The notes beneath the pieces were generated by a model. The model ran no database searches, was not told the origin of the DNA, and saw nothing but the letters and a program-made list of their open reading frames with translations. From the NCBI RefSeq assembly GCF_900176335.1, contig NZ_FWXW01000001.1:186001-250000 (forward strand): DNA of 64,000 nucleotides. Reading direction: 5' to 3'. Position 1 is the stretch's first letter. Every line of letters starts with the position of its first letter. Below, one piece after another: positions 1 through 8,709 of this stretch. The stretch comes from Papillibacter cinnamivorans DSM 12816 (lineage in GTDB: Bacteria > Bacillota > Clostridia > Oscillospirales > Oscillospiraceae). A program made the position numbers and the translations under genes.

Positions 1-1
1 C

Positions 2-268
2 CGGATCATGGAGTCCTTCGGCGTGAAGACCATCATATTCACCGACATAGACACCGACGGGATGCTCTCCGGGCCCTCCTACGAGCGCCTGGCCGCCCTG
101 CGCCGCTCCACCTACTGTAATCTTATCGCCAGCGGCGGCGTCACCACCTTGGAGGACGTGCGCCGTCTGCGGGACCTGGGCATGGACGGGGCCATCATCG
201 GAAAGGCCTTGTATGCCGGTACCATCGACCTGAAAGAAGCCGTAAGGGAGGCGGGGGAACAGTGCTAG
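2..268 (+). CDS. hisA: HisA, phosphoribosylformimino-AICAR isomerase (3' part)
   Basis: C-terminal 88 residues of HisA, which isomerises ProFAR to PRFAR in histidine biosynthesis; the 5' two thirds lie outside the window and the frame is open from base 2. The fragment shows the second half of a (beta-alpha)8 barrel: TDIDTDGML (the second catalytic Asp region), the glycine-rich phosphate loop IASGGV and the last strand GAIIGKALY. The stop codon overlaps the GTG of hisF by 7 bases, so translation of the two is probably coupled. The order hisA-hisF-hisI-hisE that follows makes the identification secure. Confidence 0.95.
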   Translation, partial: RIMESFGVKTIIFTDIDTDGMLSGPSYERLAALRRSTYCNLIASGGVTTLEDVRRLRDLGMDGAIIGKALYAGTIDLKEAVREAGEQC

Positions 269-1017
269 CCAAGCGAATCATCCCCTGCCTGGACGTTCAC
301 GGCGGCCGGGTGGTCAAGGGCGTGAACTTCGTGAATATCCGGGACGCCGGGGACCCCGTGGAACTGGCGAAGTATTACAGCGACCAGGGAGCCGACGAGA
401 TCGTCTTTCTGGATATCACCGCAACCCATGAGGCGCGGCGGACCGTGGCTGACGTGGTGCGCCGGACGGCGGAGCAGGTTTTCGTTCCCCTAACCGTGGG
501 GGGCGGCATCCGCACCGTGGAAGATTTCCAGGAGCTGCTGCGGGCCGGAGCCGATAAAATCTCCGTCAATTCCGCCGCTGTCGCCGATAAAGCGCTCATT
601 TCCCGGGCGGCCGAGCGCTTCGGCAGCCAATGCGTCGTCCTGGCGGCGGACGCCAGGGCCAGGGGGGACGGCGGCTGGGAAATCGTGGTGAGCGGGGGAA
701 GGGTGCCAACGGGCCTGGATCTTCTGGAGTGGGTCGCCGAAGCCGAGCGCCTGGGCGCGGGGGAGATCCTCCTCACCTCCATGGACACCGACGGTACGAA
801 GGCGGGCTTCGACCTTCCCATGCTCCGGGCCGTCACCGAAACGCTGCGCATCCCTGTCATCGCCTCCGGAGGCTGCGGGAGCCTTCCGCATTTCGCCGAG
901 GTTTTTGAGAAAACCGGGGCCGACGCGGCTCTTGCCGCCTCGCTTTTCCACTTCGGAGAGCTTACCGTCCCTCAGGTGAAGGACTATTTGAAAACACAAA
1001 ACATCCCGGTGAGGTAA
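262..1017 (+). CDS. hisF: HisF, imidazole glycerol phosphate synthase cyclase subunit
   Basis: Cyclase half of imidazole glycerol phosphate synthase; with HisH it turns PRFAR and ammonia into IGP and AICAR in the cytoplasm. 251 aa, the normal length. Visible family marks are [16 protein letters not shown] at the N terminus (catalytic Asp in strand 1), [11 protein letters not shown] (first phosphate loop), ISVNSAAV, and [14 protein letters not shown] with the second catalytic Asp. The start is GTG at 262 inside the end of hisA; an upstream ATG in this frame is absent. hisH would be expected upstream of the window. hisI follows after 4 bases, consistent with one operon. Confidence 0.97.
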   Translation: MLAKRIIPCLDVHGGRVVKGVNFVNIRDAGDPVELAKYYSDQGADEIVFLDITATHEARRTVADVVRRTAEQVFVPLTVGGGIRTVEDFQELLRAGADKISVNSAAVADKALISRAAERFGSQCVVLAADARARGDGGWEIVVSGGRVPTGLDLLEWVAEAERLGAGEILLTSMDTDGTKAGFDLPMLRAVTETLRIPVIASGGCGSLPHFAEVFEKTGADAALAASLFHFGELTVPQVKDYLKTQNIPVR

Positions 1018-1021
1018 GAAT

Positions 1022-1360
1022 ATGAAATACGAGTTTAAAATCGACTCACTCTTTCAGAAAGGACCCCTGATCCCGGTGATCGTCCAGGATTCCAGGACCC
1101 GCGAGGTCCTCATGCTGGGCTTTTCCGACAGGGAAGCGGTGGAAAAGACCCTGGAAACGGGTACCGCCTGGTTCTGGAGCCGCAGCCGCAGGGCCCTCTG
1201 GAACAAAGGGGAGACTTCCGGCAATTTTCTTCATGTGGAAAAAATCCTGGTGGACTGCGACGAGGACACTCTGCTTCTCCTCTGCCGTCCCGACGGCCCC
1301 ACCTGCCACACCGGGAACCAAAGCTGCTTTTTCAGGATCGCCGCCGAATTCGGCGGTTGA
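1022..1360 (+). CDS. hisI: HisI, phosphoribosyl-AMP cyclohydrolase
   Basis: Zn/Mg-dependent enzyme opening the adenine ring of PR-AMP, third step of histidine synthesis. 112 aa, the usual length of a free-standing cyclohydrolase. The family block TAWFWSRSRRALWNKGETSG is present, followed by VDCDEDTLLLLC (metal-binding Asp cluster and a ligand Cys) and GPTCHTGNQSCF (the second cysteine ligand). It is not fused to HisE, unlike in many Proteobacteria; hisE is the next separate gene. It starts 4 bases after hisF and is part of the same operon. Confidence 0.96.
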   Translation: MKYEFKIDSLFQKGPLIPVIVQDSRTREVLMLGFSDREAVEKTLETGTAWFWSRSRRALWNKGETSGNFLHVEKILVDCDEDTLLLLCRPDGPTCHTGNQSCFFRIAAEFGG

Positions 1361-1433
1361 ACCCTTCCGTCATCCCGGCATGCAATCACCTGAAAATCTC
1401 CGGCCCGCGTCTCGCGGGCGGAAAGGAACCGCC

Positions 1434-1760
1434 ATGAACGACACCCTTCAGGACCTGTACCGGGTCATCCGGCTCCGGCAGGAGACTCCCGCCGAAGGCT
1501 CTTATACCTCCTATCTTTTTTCCGCCGGCCTCGACAAGATCCTAAAAAAAGTGGGGGAGGAGAGCGCCGAAACCATCATCGCCGCCAAAAACGGGGATCC
1601 CTCGGAGCTGGTCTCCGAGACGTCCGATCTTCTCTATCATCTTCTGGTGATGCTGGCCCAGCGGGGCGTGTCCGTGGACGAGGTCCTCGCCGAGCTGGAC
1701 CGGAGAAGCCAAAAGATCGGAAACCTCAAGCCCCGCCGGGAGACCGACCGGGAGAGCTGA
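1434..1760 (+). CDS. hisE: HisE, phosphoribosyl-ATP pyrophosphohydrolase
   Basis: Removes pyrophosphate from PR-ATP, second step of histidine synthesis. All-alpha MazG-like fold of 108 aa; KVGEESAETIIAAKN carries the metal-binding Glu residues and SETSDLLYHLLVMLA the conserved Glu/Asp of the second helix. I chose ATG 1434 because the frame open further upstream (to 1233) runs over the end of hisI and matches nothing in the family, and GAAAGGAA lies just before this ATG. It is the last gene of the his operon; a hairpin terminator follows at 1857. Confidence 0.94.
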   Translation: MNDTLQDLYRVIRLRQETPAEGSYTSYLFSAGLDKILKKVGEESAETIIAAKNGDPSELVSETSDLLYHLLVMLAQRGVSVDEVLAELDRRSQKIGNLKPRRETDRES

Positions 1761-1856
1761 TTTTCCCGATTGGATTGAGCCTGCCGGAAGTGCCGTTCTT
1801 TTATGAATATCACAGGCTGGGGGACAGGGCATTATGATGTGAATCTGAAAGAATAA

Positions 1857-1881
1857 AAACCGCCGGCTTAGCCGGCGGTTT
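1857..1881 (+). terminator. Hairpin terminator after the his operon
   Basis: An 11-bp perfect stem (AAACCGCCGGC / GCCGGCGGTTT) with a TTA loop lies about 95 bases after hisE. The A run before and T run after the stem make it usable on either strand. Confidence 0.7.
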
Positions 1882-1894
1882 GCTCTTGCCTTGT

Positions 1895-2060
1895 AAGGGT
1901 ACCGCCCTTGTCAAAGGGAGGGGGGCCGCTTCAGCGGTGGTGGGATTCTGATTGGCAAGATAACCTCCTTACTTGATCTTTCCTGTTTTATCCCGAATCC
2001 CTCCGTCAGGCTTCGCCTGACACTTCTCTTTAACAGGGGAGGCTGATCGCCGGAGGGAGG
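1895..2060. repeat. Degenerate intergenic repeat-like sequence
   Basis: Gene-free stretch with short inverted elements: a 7-bp hairpin GTCAGGC-TTC-GCCTGAC at 2005-2021, and AAAGGGAG / CTCTTTAACAGGGGAG-type motifs on either side. The style (CCCTCCGTCAGGCTTCGCCTGAC) recalls dispersed small repeats common between genes of gut Clostridia, from memory only. No second copy occurs in this window, so membership in a family is a guess. Confidence 0.35.
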
Positions 2061-2123
2061 AGTATTCAGGCGGCAAAAGCCTTTTTCTTCCGCCGGCTCA
2101 GCAGGTGGTTTTCCGCGTTGCAC

Positions 2124-2169
2124 AAACAAGATTACCGGGAAGCTGAGAAGCTTCCCGGTAATCTTGTTT
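2124..2169 (-). terminator. Strong hairpin terminator after the thioesterase gene
   Basis: A perfect 21-bp stem, arms 2124-2144 and 2149-2169, with loop GAGA. Read on the minus strand it follows the stop of the thioesterase gene (2206) by about 37 bases and ends in a T/A-rich tail; it would also stop plus-strand read-through. Confidence 0.85.
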
Positions 2170-2205
2170 ACATAACAATTATTCCCGCATTGGGGCAAAC
2201 CCCTT

Positions 2206-2619
2206 TTATTTCGCGGCTTTCCATTGAGCCAGCTTGTCCGCGGCCTTTTTCAAAAAGGCGTCGTTGCGGATGATGGCCCGCTGGTGGGTGCCGGTGCCGA
2301 TGACGCCCATCTCGTCGTAGGCCGTCACTTTGAAATCGATGATCTTCCCGCCGGCCGTGACGTTTGTCACCTCGGACTCCGCCCACACCTTCATCCCGAT
2401 GGGAGTGGGGGCCGTATGAGAGACGTTGATATTGGTGCCCACGGTGCCCTGGGTCTCGTCCAGAAAAGGCTGCAGGGAAGTGAGGGCTGCTCCCTCCATC
2501 ATCCCGATCATAAAGGGGGTGCCGAAGACTTCTACCGCGCCGGAGCCAACCGCGCTGGCGGTCACCTCTTTCGTCACGGTCATTTCCATTTTGCCGCGGG
2601 TCCCGACTTTGATTTCCAT
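2206..2619 (-). CDS. Hotdog-fold acyl-CoA thioesterase (FlK-like)
   Basis: 137-aa single hotdog-domain protein resembling the fluoroacetyl-CoA thioesterase FlK group of 4HBT-like enzymes that hydrolyse small acyl-CoAs. Visible marks: a Thr then Glu in TPFMIGMMEGAA at about residues 34-45 and a His in NVSHTAPTPIG at about 65-75, matching the Thr-Glu-His layout of FlK; the C-terminal strand GTGTHQRAII is also typical. The gene stands alone between two terminators/promoters with a GGAGAGAAG Shine-Dalgarno. The substrate cannot be told from sequence; fluoroacetyl-CoA is unlikely and a housekeeping acyl-CoA is the safer guess. Confidence 0.85.
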   Translation of the reverse strand: MEIKVGTRGKMEMTVTKEVTASAVGSGAVEVFGTPFMIGMMEGAALTSLQPFLDETQGTVGTNINVSHTAPTPIGMKVWAESEVTNVTAGGKIIDFKVTAYDEMGVIGTGTHQRAIIRNDAFLKKAADKLAQWKAAK

Positions 2620-2821
2620 GTCTTCTCTCCTTCTGGGTATTTTTCAGATGCTTTGTCTACTACTGTATACTGAACATCAGGAAAACGCAAGTAAAAGATA
2701 GCGGCGGAAAGCTTGCGGCAGAATTGATTTTACAGGAATTTTACTCAATGCTGTGTAGCATTTTACGCTTGTGTACGACAAATAAAATAGATAAATCATC
2801 CGGAAGAAAAGAGGATGACAG

Positions 2822-4585
2822 ATGAGCGATACCGAAAAGATGCCGGATGACGGCAGGCTGGAAGAGCAGTTTATGGACGTGCTGGAAAACAAACGGATCA
2901 AAACCGTTTTTCAGCCCGTCGTCTCGCTCCGGGACGGTTCGGTATTTGGTTACGAAGCGCTCAGCCGGGGGCCCTCGGACAGCGCGCTGCAAAGTCCTAA
3001 GACGCTCTTCGACTGCGCGGAAAAATACGGAAAGCTTTGGGAACTGGAACTACTGTGCCGCGTAACGGCGATCGAGACGGCATTTCGCCTGAACACCCCG
3101 CTGAAATTGTTTTTGAACGTGAATCCCCAGGTGATCCACGACGTGAAATTTCAGCAGGGATTCACCAAGCAGTTTCTGAAGCAATATAACATGGACCCCG
3201 AAAACATCGTCTTTGAAATCACGGAAAAGGGCCTTATCAAAAATACGTCGGATTTCATCTGCACCATCGACAATTATAAAAAGCAGTTTTATAAAATCGC
3301 CATCGACGACGCGGGCGCCGGATATTCCGGCCTCAATCTTATCACCGATATCCATCCCCACTACATAAAGCTCGATATGAACCTCATCCGTGACATCGAC
3401 AAAGACGTGCTCCGCCAGGCGCTCATCCGGAGTTTCGCGGAATTTGCCACCCTCACGAACACCGTTCTCATAGCGGAAGGGATCGAGACAAAAAGTGAGC
3501 TTCTGAAACTTATCGATATCGGCGTGCACTACGGCCAGGGCTATTATCTGCAGAGGCCGGACCCCATTATTCTCCCCCTGGGTGCCGAAGTACTTTATTC
3601 AATCAAAGAGGCCAATCGGAAGAAAAACCATCTTCTTGACAGAAAGCCCTCGGATCTGTATGTCAGCAATATTTCCACTCCCCAGAGGACGATCCATCCG
3701 AAAATCCTGATTTCCCAGGTGTTTGAAAGCATGGAGAAGGATCCTTCTCTCTCCGGGGTATGCGTTACGGAGGAGGAAACCATCATCGGCGTGATCACCC
3801 GCGCCGAATTGTACCGGCGCCTGTCCGGCAAATACGGTTACTCGCTGTATTCCCGCAAACCGGCCGAGAAAATCATGAGCAAGGAATTTTTACAGGTGGA
3901 TTGCCATGAAAGCATCGAAACCGTCTCTAAAAAGGCCATGGGCCGGGAGTACGAGCACCTGTATGATTTTATCGCGGTGACCCGGGAAGGGAAGTACCAC
4001 GGCATCGTAACGGTGAAAGATCTTCTGGAAAAAACCATTCAGATCGAGGTCAACAACGCAAAGCATTTAAATCCGCTCTCCGAGCTTCCCGGTAACGTTA
4101 TGATTGAAAAAAAACTGGAGGAGTGCGTCGGTTCCTCCGCCCGGTGTCATATCATATATTTCGACATCGACAATTTCAAAGCGTACAACGACGTCTACGG
4201 GTTTGAAAACGGCGACAAGTTCATCCGGTGCTTCACCCAGATCCTGCGCACGAACATCTCCGAGGAGAGAGACTTTATCGGCCATATCGGCGGGGACGAT
4301 TTCATCGCGGTGGTAAACGGAAACCATGTCGAGGAGATATGCCGGAGTATCATAGAGCAGTTCGACCGGTCCGTCTTTCAGTATTATAATAAAAACGACC
4401 TGACTAAAGGTTACATAACAACTAAAAACCGTCACGGCATCGAGGAGGATTTCCCCCTCTTGTCCATCTCTGTTGTGGTGGTTCCGGGAAATCGGTACAA
4501 CACGGCATACGAATTGTCCCAGAAGATGTCCGAACTGAAAAAGATCTGCAAGCAGAAGCCCGGCAGCAACTGCATGCTCGTATAG
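2822..4585 (+). CDS. EAL-CBS-GGDEF cyclic-di-GMP signalling protein
   Basis: 587-aa cytoplasmic protein with an unusual order: EAL phosphodiesterase first (about 24-265), a CBS pair (about 285-405) and a GGDEF cyclase domain last (about 415-580). The EAL site looks complete: EALSRG, Asn in LNVNPQVI, Glu in EITEKGL, the Asp pair in AIDDAGAGYSG, Lys in IKLDMN, Glu in AEGIE, Gln in GQGYYLQRP. The cyclase signature reads IGGDDF instead of GGDEF/GGEEF (about residue 489), a conservative change that may lower synthesis. CBS domains usually bind adenine nucleotides, so this may link c-di-GMP breakdown to energy state. No transmembrane segment. Single gene; a terminator follows. Confidence 0.92.
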   Translation: MSDTEKMPDDGRLEEQFMDVLENKRIKTVFQPVVSLRDGSVFGYEALSRGPSDSALQSPKTLFDCAEKYGKLWELELLCRVTAIETAFRLNTPLKLFLNVNPQVIHDVKFQQGFTKQFLKQYNMDPENIVFEITEKGLIKNTSDFICTIDNYKKQFYKIAIDDAGAGYSGLNLITDIHPHYIKLDMNLIRDIDKDVLRQALIRSFAEFATLTNTVLIAEGIETKSELLKLIDIGVHYGQGYYLQRPDPIILPLGAEVLYSIKEANRKKNHLLDRKPSDLYVSNISTPQRTIHPKILISQVFESMEKDPSLSGVCVTEEETIIGVITRAELYRRLSGKYGYSLYSRKPAEKIMSKEFLQVDCHESIETVSKKAMGREYEHLYDFIAVTREGKYHGIVTVKDLLEKTIQIEVNNAKHLNPLSELPGNVMIEKKLEECVGSSARCHIIYFDIDNFKAYNDVYGFENGDKFIRCFTQILRTNISEERDFIGHIGGDDFIAVVNGNHVEEICRSIIEQFDRSVFQYYNKNDLTKGYITTKNRHGIEEDFPLLSISVVVVPGNRYNTAYELSQKMSELKKICKQKPGSNCMLV

Positions 4586-4620
4586 GGCAAGGCAAAGGAA
4601 CCGAGGAAAATCGCCTGCGT

Positions 4621-4672
4621 AAAAACCCGCTCGCTCACGGAACATCCGGTTCCGGCGCGTGCGGGTTTTTTC
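4621..4672 (+). terminator. Terminator after the EAL-GGDEF gene
   Basis: Arms AAAAACCCGC (4621-4630) and GCGGGTTTTT (4661-4670) close a 30-base loop that has weaker internal pairing; a T run follows. It begins 36 bases after the stop codon. Confidence 0.75.
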
Positions 4673-4800
4673 CGGTTACAGAAATTTTCCTGCGTTTTCA
4701 GGAAATATCTTTATCTTTGCTGCATTTAAGCGTATTGTTGAATAGAAAGAAAAAACGCTAACCGTGTGTAGAAACGGTTTATTTAAACGGAGGCGGATAT

Positions 4801-5682
4801 ATGAGCGATACGATATGCCAGATTGTTGATTCATCAGGGAATCTGCCGCGAAGCTTTATCGAACAATACAGGATCAGAGAGGTTCCGTTTTATTTTAAAT
4901 TCAATAATCCCGATTTCTACCGGGAAAATGTTGATTATAAAATAGACGAGTTTTACAGGCATATGGAAGAATACCCCGACGAGGTCCCGACGACATCCTG
5001 TCCCAATATTTATGACTGGCTGACCGTGTTTGAGGAGCAGTACGCAAAGGGCATTAAGAAATTTATCGTAACAACGATTTCCTCCAAACTCTCCTCAAGC
5101 TTCCAGACGGCCGTCTCCGCGAAAGAAATATTTAAAGAAACGAATCAGGATATCCAAATGGAAGTGATCAATTCCAATACCTGTGCCTGCGGACAGGCTG
5201 CGCTGGAAATCGGGATCGCCAAAATGATCGACAGCGGCGGGGAATTCGGGGATATTGTTGAGACAATCTATAAGATGATTACAAATGCAAGCACGCTTTT
5301 TGTCGTTAACAGCTTGAAATATATGAAGTCCGGGGGCCGGATCGGAGGAGCGGCTGCTTTTCTTGGAAGACTGATCGACATTCGGCCCATATGCGAATTC
5401 GTAAACGGTGTGGTCCGTCCCATCAAAGCGGTAAGGGGACGGAAGCATTCGCTGAAAGCCATGATCGATACGGCGGTTTCAAGAATGATTGACGTGAATA
5501 AGCTGATCATCATTATTCAAAACGCAAGATGTCAGGAAGACGCTGGCTATATCATCCGCTATCTCAGAGAAAGAACGAATTTCGCCGGTCACATATATGA
5601 CGGCGATCTGGGGATTATCGTAGGTGCTCACTCAGGTCCGGGCGCGATCGGAATCGGTTTTGTAGAGCATCCGCAGATGTAG
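4801..5682 (+). CDS. DegV family fatty-acid-binding protein
   Basis: 293-aa DegV/FakB-type protein. The family binds a long-chain fatty acid between two lobes; some members present it to the kinase FakA. Seen here: VDSSGNLP at the N terminus (lipid-head-group Ser), PTTSCPN at about residue 63, TISSKLSSSFQTA at about 90-105 and SLKYMKSGGRIGG in the second lobe, with GAHSGPGAIGIGF near the end, all in family order. ATG 4801 is preceded by AACGGAGGCGG. No fakA homologue is in the window. AT content is somewhat higher than in its neighbours. Confidence 0.9.
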   Translation: MSDTICQIVDSSGNLPRSFIEQYRIREVPFYFKFNNPDFYRENVDYKIDEFYRHMEEYPDEVPTTSCPNIYDWLTVFEEQYAKGIKKFIVTTISSKLSSSFQTAVSAKEIFKETNQDIQMEVINSNTCACGQAALEIGIAKMIDSGGEFGDIVETIYKMITNASTLFVVNSLKYMKSGGRIGGAAAFLGRLIDIRPICEFVNGVVRPIKAVRGRKHSLKAMIDTAVSRMIDVNKLIIIIQNARCQEDAGYIIRYLRERTNFAGHIYDGDLGIIVGAHSGPGAIGIGFVEHPQM

Positions 5683-5786
5683 GGAATTTTTAAACTGCCG
5701 GAATTCCGCGCTCTCGCCTTCAGAAGCAGGGGCTAAACAGCTTCCTGTTTTCAGATTCTCTGAAACTGCTGTTAAGCAGATAAAAC

Positions 5787-5818
5787 AAAAGCGCGCCCCG
5801 ATTCTGGGGCGCGCTTTT
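5787..5818. terminator. Bidirectional terminator between degV and potD
   Basis: Perfect 13-bp stem AAAAGCGCGCCCC (5787-5799) / GGGGCGCGCTTTT (5806-5818) with a GATTCT loop, placed between the convergent degV and pot genes; works on both strands. Confidence 0.88.
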
Positions 5819-5840
5819 ATATCGGGCGAATATCGGGCCG

Positions 5841-6902
5841 TTAGTCCGTCATCAGCCGGACCCATTCCTCGTCGTAGAAGTCCAGGATGTCCTGGGGCAG
5901 GTTGGTATAGGTCTCGCACTTGGCGAGGGTCTCCTTGTCGGGGTACATGACGGTGTTGTCTCTCATATCCTCCGGCAGCAGGTCGTACGCCTCGCCGATG
6001 GGGGTGGAATAGCCGGTCACCTGGCAGTTGGCCGCCGAGATGTCTCCCCGGCACATGAAGTTGATGAATTCCTCGGCCTCCTCCTTGTTTGCGGCTCCCT
6101 TGGGGATGCACATGGCGTCCACGAAGATGTTGGAACCCTCGGAGGGCAGGCAGAAGGCGAGGTCGGGGTTCTCCTCCATCATGGTGACGGCGTCTCCTGC
6201 GTAGTAGGGCCCGATGGCCGCCTCGCCGCCGGTGAGCTTTTCAAAGATCTGGTCCATCACGTAGGCCTGGACCAGAGGCTTTTGCTGGACAAGAAGGTCC
6301 ACCGCTTCCTTGATCTGGTCTTTGTCGGTGGTGTTGTAGGAATAGCCCAGGTATTTGAGGGCAATGCCGATGGCGTCCCTGGAGTTGTCGAACATCAGGA
6401 TCTTGCCGCTGTATTTTTCGTTAAAGAGGATGCTCCAGCTGGTGACAGGCTCGGTTACAACCTTTGTGTCGTAAATGATGCCCACGGTCCCCCACATGTA
6501 GGGTACGCTGTATTCTCCGGTTGGATCGTATTCCGGATTCCGGTAGACCTCGTCCACCTTGTCGGCGTTGGGCACGTTTTTGAAATCGATCTTATCCAGC
6601 ATGTCCTCCTGGATCATCCTGGAGATCATATAGTCCGAAGGAATGATTACGTCGTAGCTGACTCCGCCGCTTTTTAAAGAGGAGTAAAGGGCTTCGTTGG
6701 TGGGATAGGTCTTGTAGTTGACCTTGATGCCCGTCTCCTTTTCAAACTGCGTAAGGACGTCCGTGTCGATGTATTCGCCCCAGTTGTAAACGTTTACCTC
6801 CCGCTTTTCCTGCGTGGTGGCTCCGCAGCCCGTCCCCAGAACACCCAGAACCAGCGTCAGCGCCAGAACCAGTGCCATGGAAGCGGCGTTTCTTTTTTTC
6901 AA
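5841..6902 (-). CDS. potD: PotD, spermidine/putrescine-binding lipoprotein
   Basis: 353-aa solute-binding protein of a polyamine ABC importer. A lipoprotein signal peptide (hydrophobic segment about 9-22, lipobox LGTGC) anchors it to the outside of the membrane. The mature start VNVYNWGEYID and PYMWGTVGIIYD are typical of PotD/PotF proteins, and acidic/aromatic residues such as IPSDYMI and YYAGDAVTMMEE lie where polyamine is held. It is the last gene of potA-potB-potC-potD; a 114-base gap separates it from potC, long enough for extra regulation or an RNA-processing site. Substrate preference (spermidine or putrescine) cannot be decided. Confidence 0.93.
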   Translation of the reverse strand: MKKRNAASMALVLALTLVLGVLGTGCGATTQEKREVNVYNWGEYIDTDVLTQFEKETGIKVNYKTYPTNEALYSSLKSGGVSYDVIIPSDYMISRMIQEDMLDKIDFKNVPNADKVDEVYRNPEYDPTGEYSVPYMWGTVGIIYDTKVVTEPVTSWSILFNEKYSGKILMFDNSRDAIGIALKYLGYSYNTTDKDQIKEAVDLLVQQKPLVQAYVMDQIFEKLTGGEAAIGPYYAGDAVTMMEENPDLAFCLPSEGSNIFVDAMCIPKGAANKEEAEEFINFMCRGDISAANCQVTGYSTPIGEAYDLLPEDMRDNTVMYPDKETLAKCETYTNLPQDILDFYDEEWVRLMTD

Positions 6903-7016
6903 TTTAGTATGATCCCCTTTCCTGTTAAGATGGTAAGCGGCGTGGCCGCGATCCTTCGAAGTGCCGGAGGGCCCGGGACTGGGTCCACTGGGAATTTTAA
7001 TCCTGTTATTAAACTT

Positions 7017-7889
7017 TTAAACCTCTTCTTCCGGCGGTTTGAGCATCGCCGCCTCCGCCAGCCGCTCCTGCCTTGCCTGCCGGACGTTCACGATGATAAG
7101 AAGGGTGAGAACCGAGACGAAGAGGATGGTGGACAGGGCGTTGATTTCGGGGTTGATGCGTTTTCTCGTCATGGAATAGATGGCCATGGCCAAAGTTTCC
7201 ACCCGGGAACCTGCGGTAAAATAGCTGATCACAAAATCGTCGATGGACATGGTGAAGGCGATGATGAGGCCGTTGACCACCCCGGGGCGGATCTCCGGCA
7301 GGATCACCTTACGGAACGCCTGGAAGGGGGTCGCCCCCAGGTCCTGTGCCGCCTCGAAGGTGTGCTTGTCCAGCTGCCGCAGCTTGGGTGTCACCGAGAG
7401 GATCACATAGGGCAGATCGAAAGTAATATGGGCCATGAGAAGGGTCCCGAACCCCAGGGTAAAGCCCATGAGCTTTCCCGCCGAGACGAAAAGCAGCATC
7501 AAAGATACGCCGGTTATGATATCCGCATTGGTGATGGGGATGTTGTTCACCGCCATTAGGATGCTCCTTGGCCGCCTGCGAAGGTTCTGCAGGCCCACCG
7601 CCGCGACGGTTCCCGCCACGGTGGAGATGGCGGCGGCCAGGACGGAAACGAGAATGGTGGTGCCGAAGGCGTCCATGATTCCCGAGTCCTGAAAAAGTTT
7701 AATATACCAGTCCAGCGTGAAGCCCGCCCAGATGGTGCGGCTTTTGGAGGCGTTGAAGGAAAAAATGATGAGCACCGCGATGGGCGCGTAGAGGAAAAAG
7801 AAGATGAGTCCCGTGTAAACGTTGCCGAAAGCTCCGCTCACCCGGCGGGCGATGGACGAGGCAATGCTCTCCGCCTGCTTTCTGATCAC
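7017..7889 (-). CDS. potC: PotC, polyamine ABC transporter permease
   Basis: 290-aa inner-membrane permease with about six hydrophobic segments (first one GLIFFFLYAPIAVLIIFSF). The ABC-permease EAA loop is EAAQDLGATPFQAFRKVILP at about 170-190, which contacts PotA. PotC-like opening of the fold and VETLAMAIYSMTRKRINPE near the C terminus match the family. It overlaps potB by 4 bases (ATGA), implying coupled translation. Confidence 0.93.
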   Translation of the reverse strand: MIRKQAESIASSIARRVSGAFGNVYTGLIFFFLYAPIAVLIIFSFNASKSRTIWAGFTLDWYIKLFQDSGIMDAFGTTILVSVLAAAISTVAGTVAAVGLQNLRRRPRSILMAVNNIPITNADIITGVSLMLLFVSAGKLMGFTLGFGTLLMAHITFDLPYVILSVTPKLRQLDKHTFEAAQDLGATPFQAFRKVILPEIRPGVVNGLIIAFTMSIDDFVISYFTAGSRVETLAMAIYSMTRKRINPEINALSTILFVSVLTLLIIVNVRQARQERLAEAAMLKPPEEEV

Positions 7890-8704
7890 AGCAGCATCGC
7901 TCCTTCCTCACCCTCGCCGAACCGGTTCATGATGGCGATGGAGACCATCACGATGACCATCATCACTAAAGAGATGGCCGAGCCCAGGTAGGGGTTGTAG
8001 GCGTTGCCGAAAAACTGCATCTCAATGAGATCGCCCAGAAGCAGCGTCTTTCCTCCGCCCAAAAGCCGGGAGATGACGAAGGTGCTCACCGAGGGAACGA
8101 AAACCATGGTGATCCCCGACAGCACCCCCGGAAGGCTGAGAGGGAAGATGATCCGCCGGAACACCACCAGAGAATTGGCCCCCAGGTCCTGGGCCGCCTC
8201 GATGGTCCTCCGATCGATTTTTTCAATGACGGAGAAAATCGGTAAAATCATGAAGGGCAGGAAGTTATACACCATACCGATCACCACGGCGCCGTCGGTG
8301 TTGATGACGCTGATGCCGGGAAGGCCCAGAAAGGTGAGGAACCGGTTGATGAGTCCGTTGTCCTCCAGAAGGGACATCCACGCATAGGTGCGCAGCAGAA
8401 AATTCATCCACATGGGCAGCATGATAAGGAGCATGCCCACCCTCCGGAAGACCGATTCCTTCCGGGCCAGGATATAGGCCACCGGGTATCCCGCGGCGAA
8501 GCAGATGGCGGTGGCCACAAGGGCCAGAAACAGAGAGTTTGCAAAGATGCCCACATACCGGCTCATCCTTGCGAAGTGCTCCAGGGTGAACCCTCCCGCC
8601 TCGGAGGTAAATGCGAAGATCACCACCAGGATCAGAGGGGCGATTACGAAAAGCGCCATCCAGATCACATAGGGGACGGAAATATACCGCGCTTTCATCC
8701 TCAC
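7886..8704 (-). CDS. potB: PotB, polyamine ABC transporter permease
   Basis: 272-aa inner-membrane permease partner of PotC, with about six transmembrane segments; N-terminal VPYVIWMALFVIAPLILVVI is the first. The coupling loop reads EAAQDLGANSLVVFRRIIFP at about 175-195. NFLLRTYAWMSLLEDNGLIN is a PotB signature. It starts 5 bases after potA and overlaps potC, so the three are one transcription and translation unit. Confidence 0.93.
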   Translation of the reverse strand: MRMKARYISVPYVIWMALFVIAPLILVVIFAFTSEAGGFTLEHFARMSRYVGIFANSLFLALVATAICFAAGYPVAYILARKESVFRRVGMLLIMLPMWMNFLLRTYAWMSLLEDNGLINRFLTFLGLPGISVINTDGAVVIGMVYNFLPFMILPIFSVIEKIDRRTIEAAQDLGANSLVVFRRIIFPLSLPGVLSGITMVFVPSVSTFVISRLLGGGKTLLLGDLIEMQFFGNAYNPYLGSAISLVMMVIVMVSIAIMNRFGEGEEGAMLL

Positions 8705-8709
8705 ACCCC

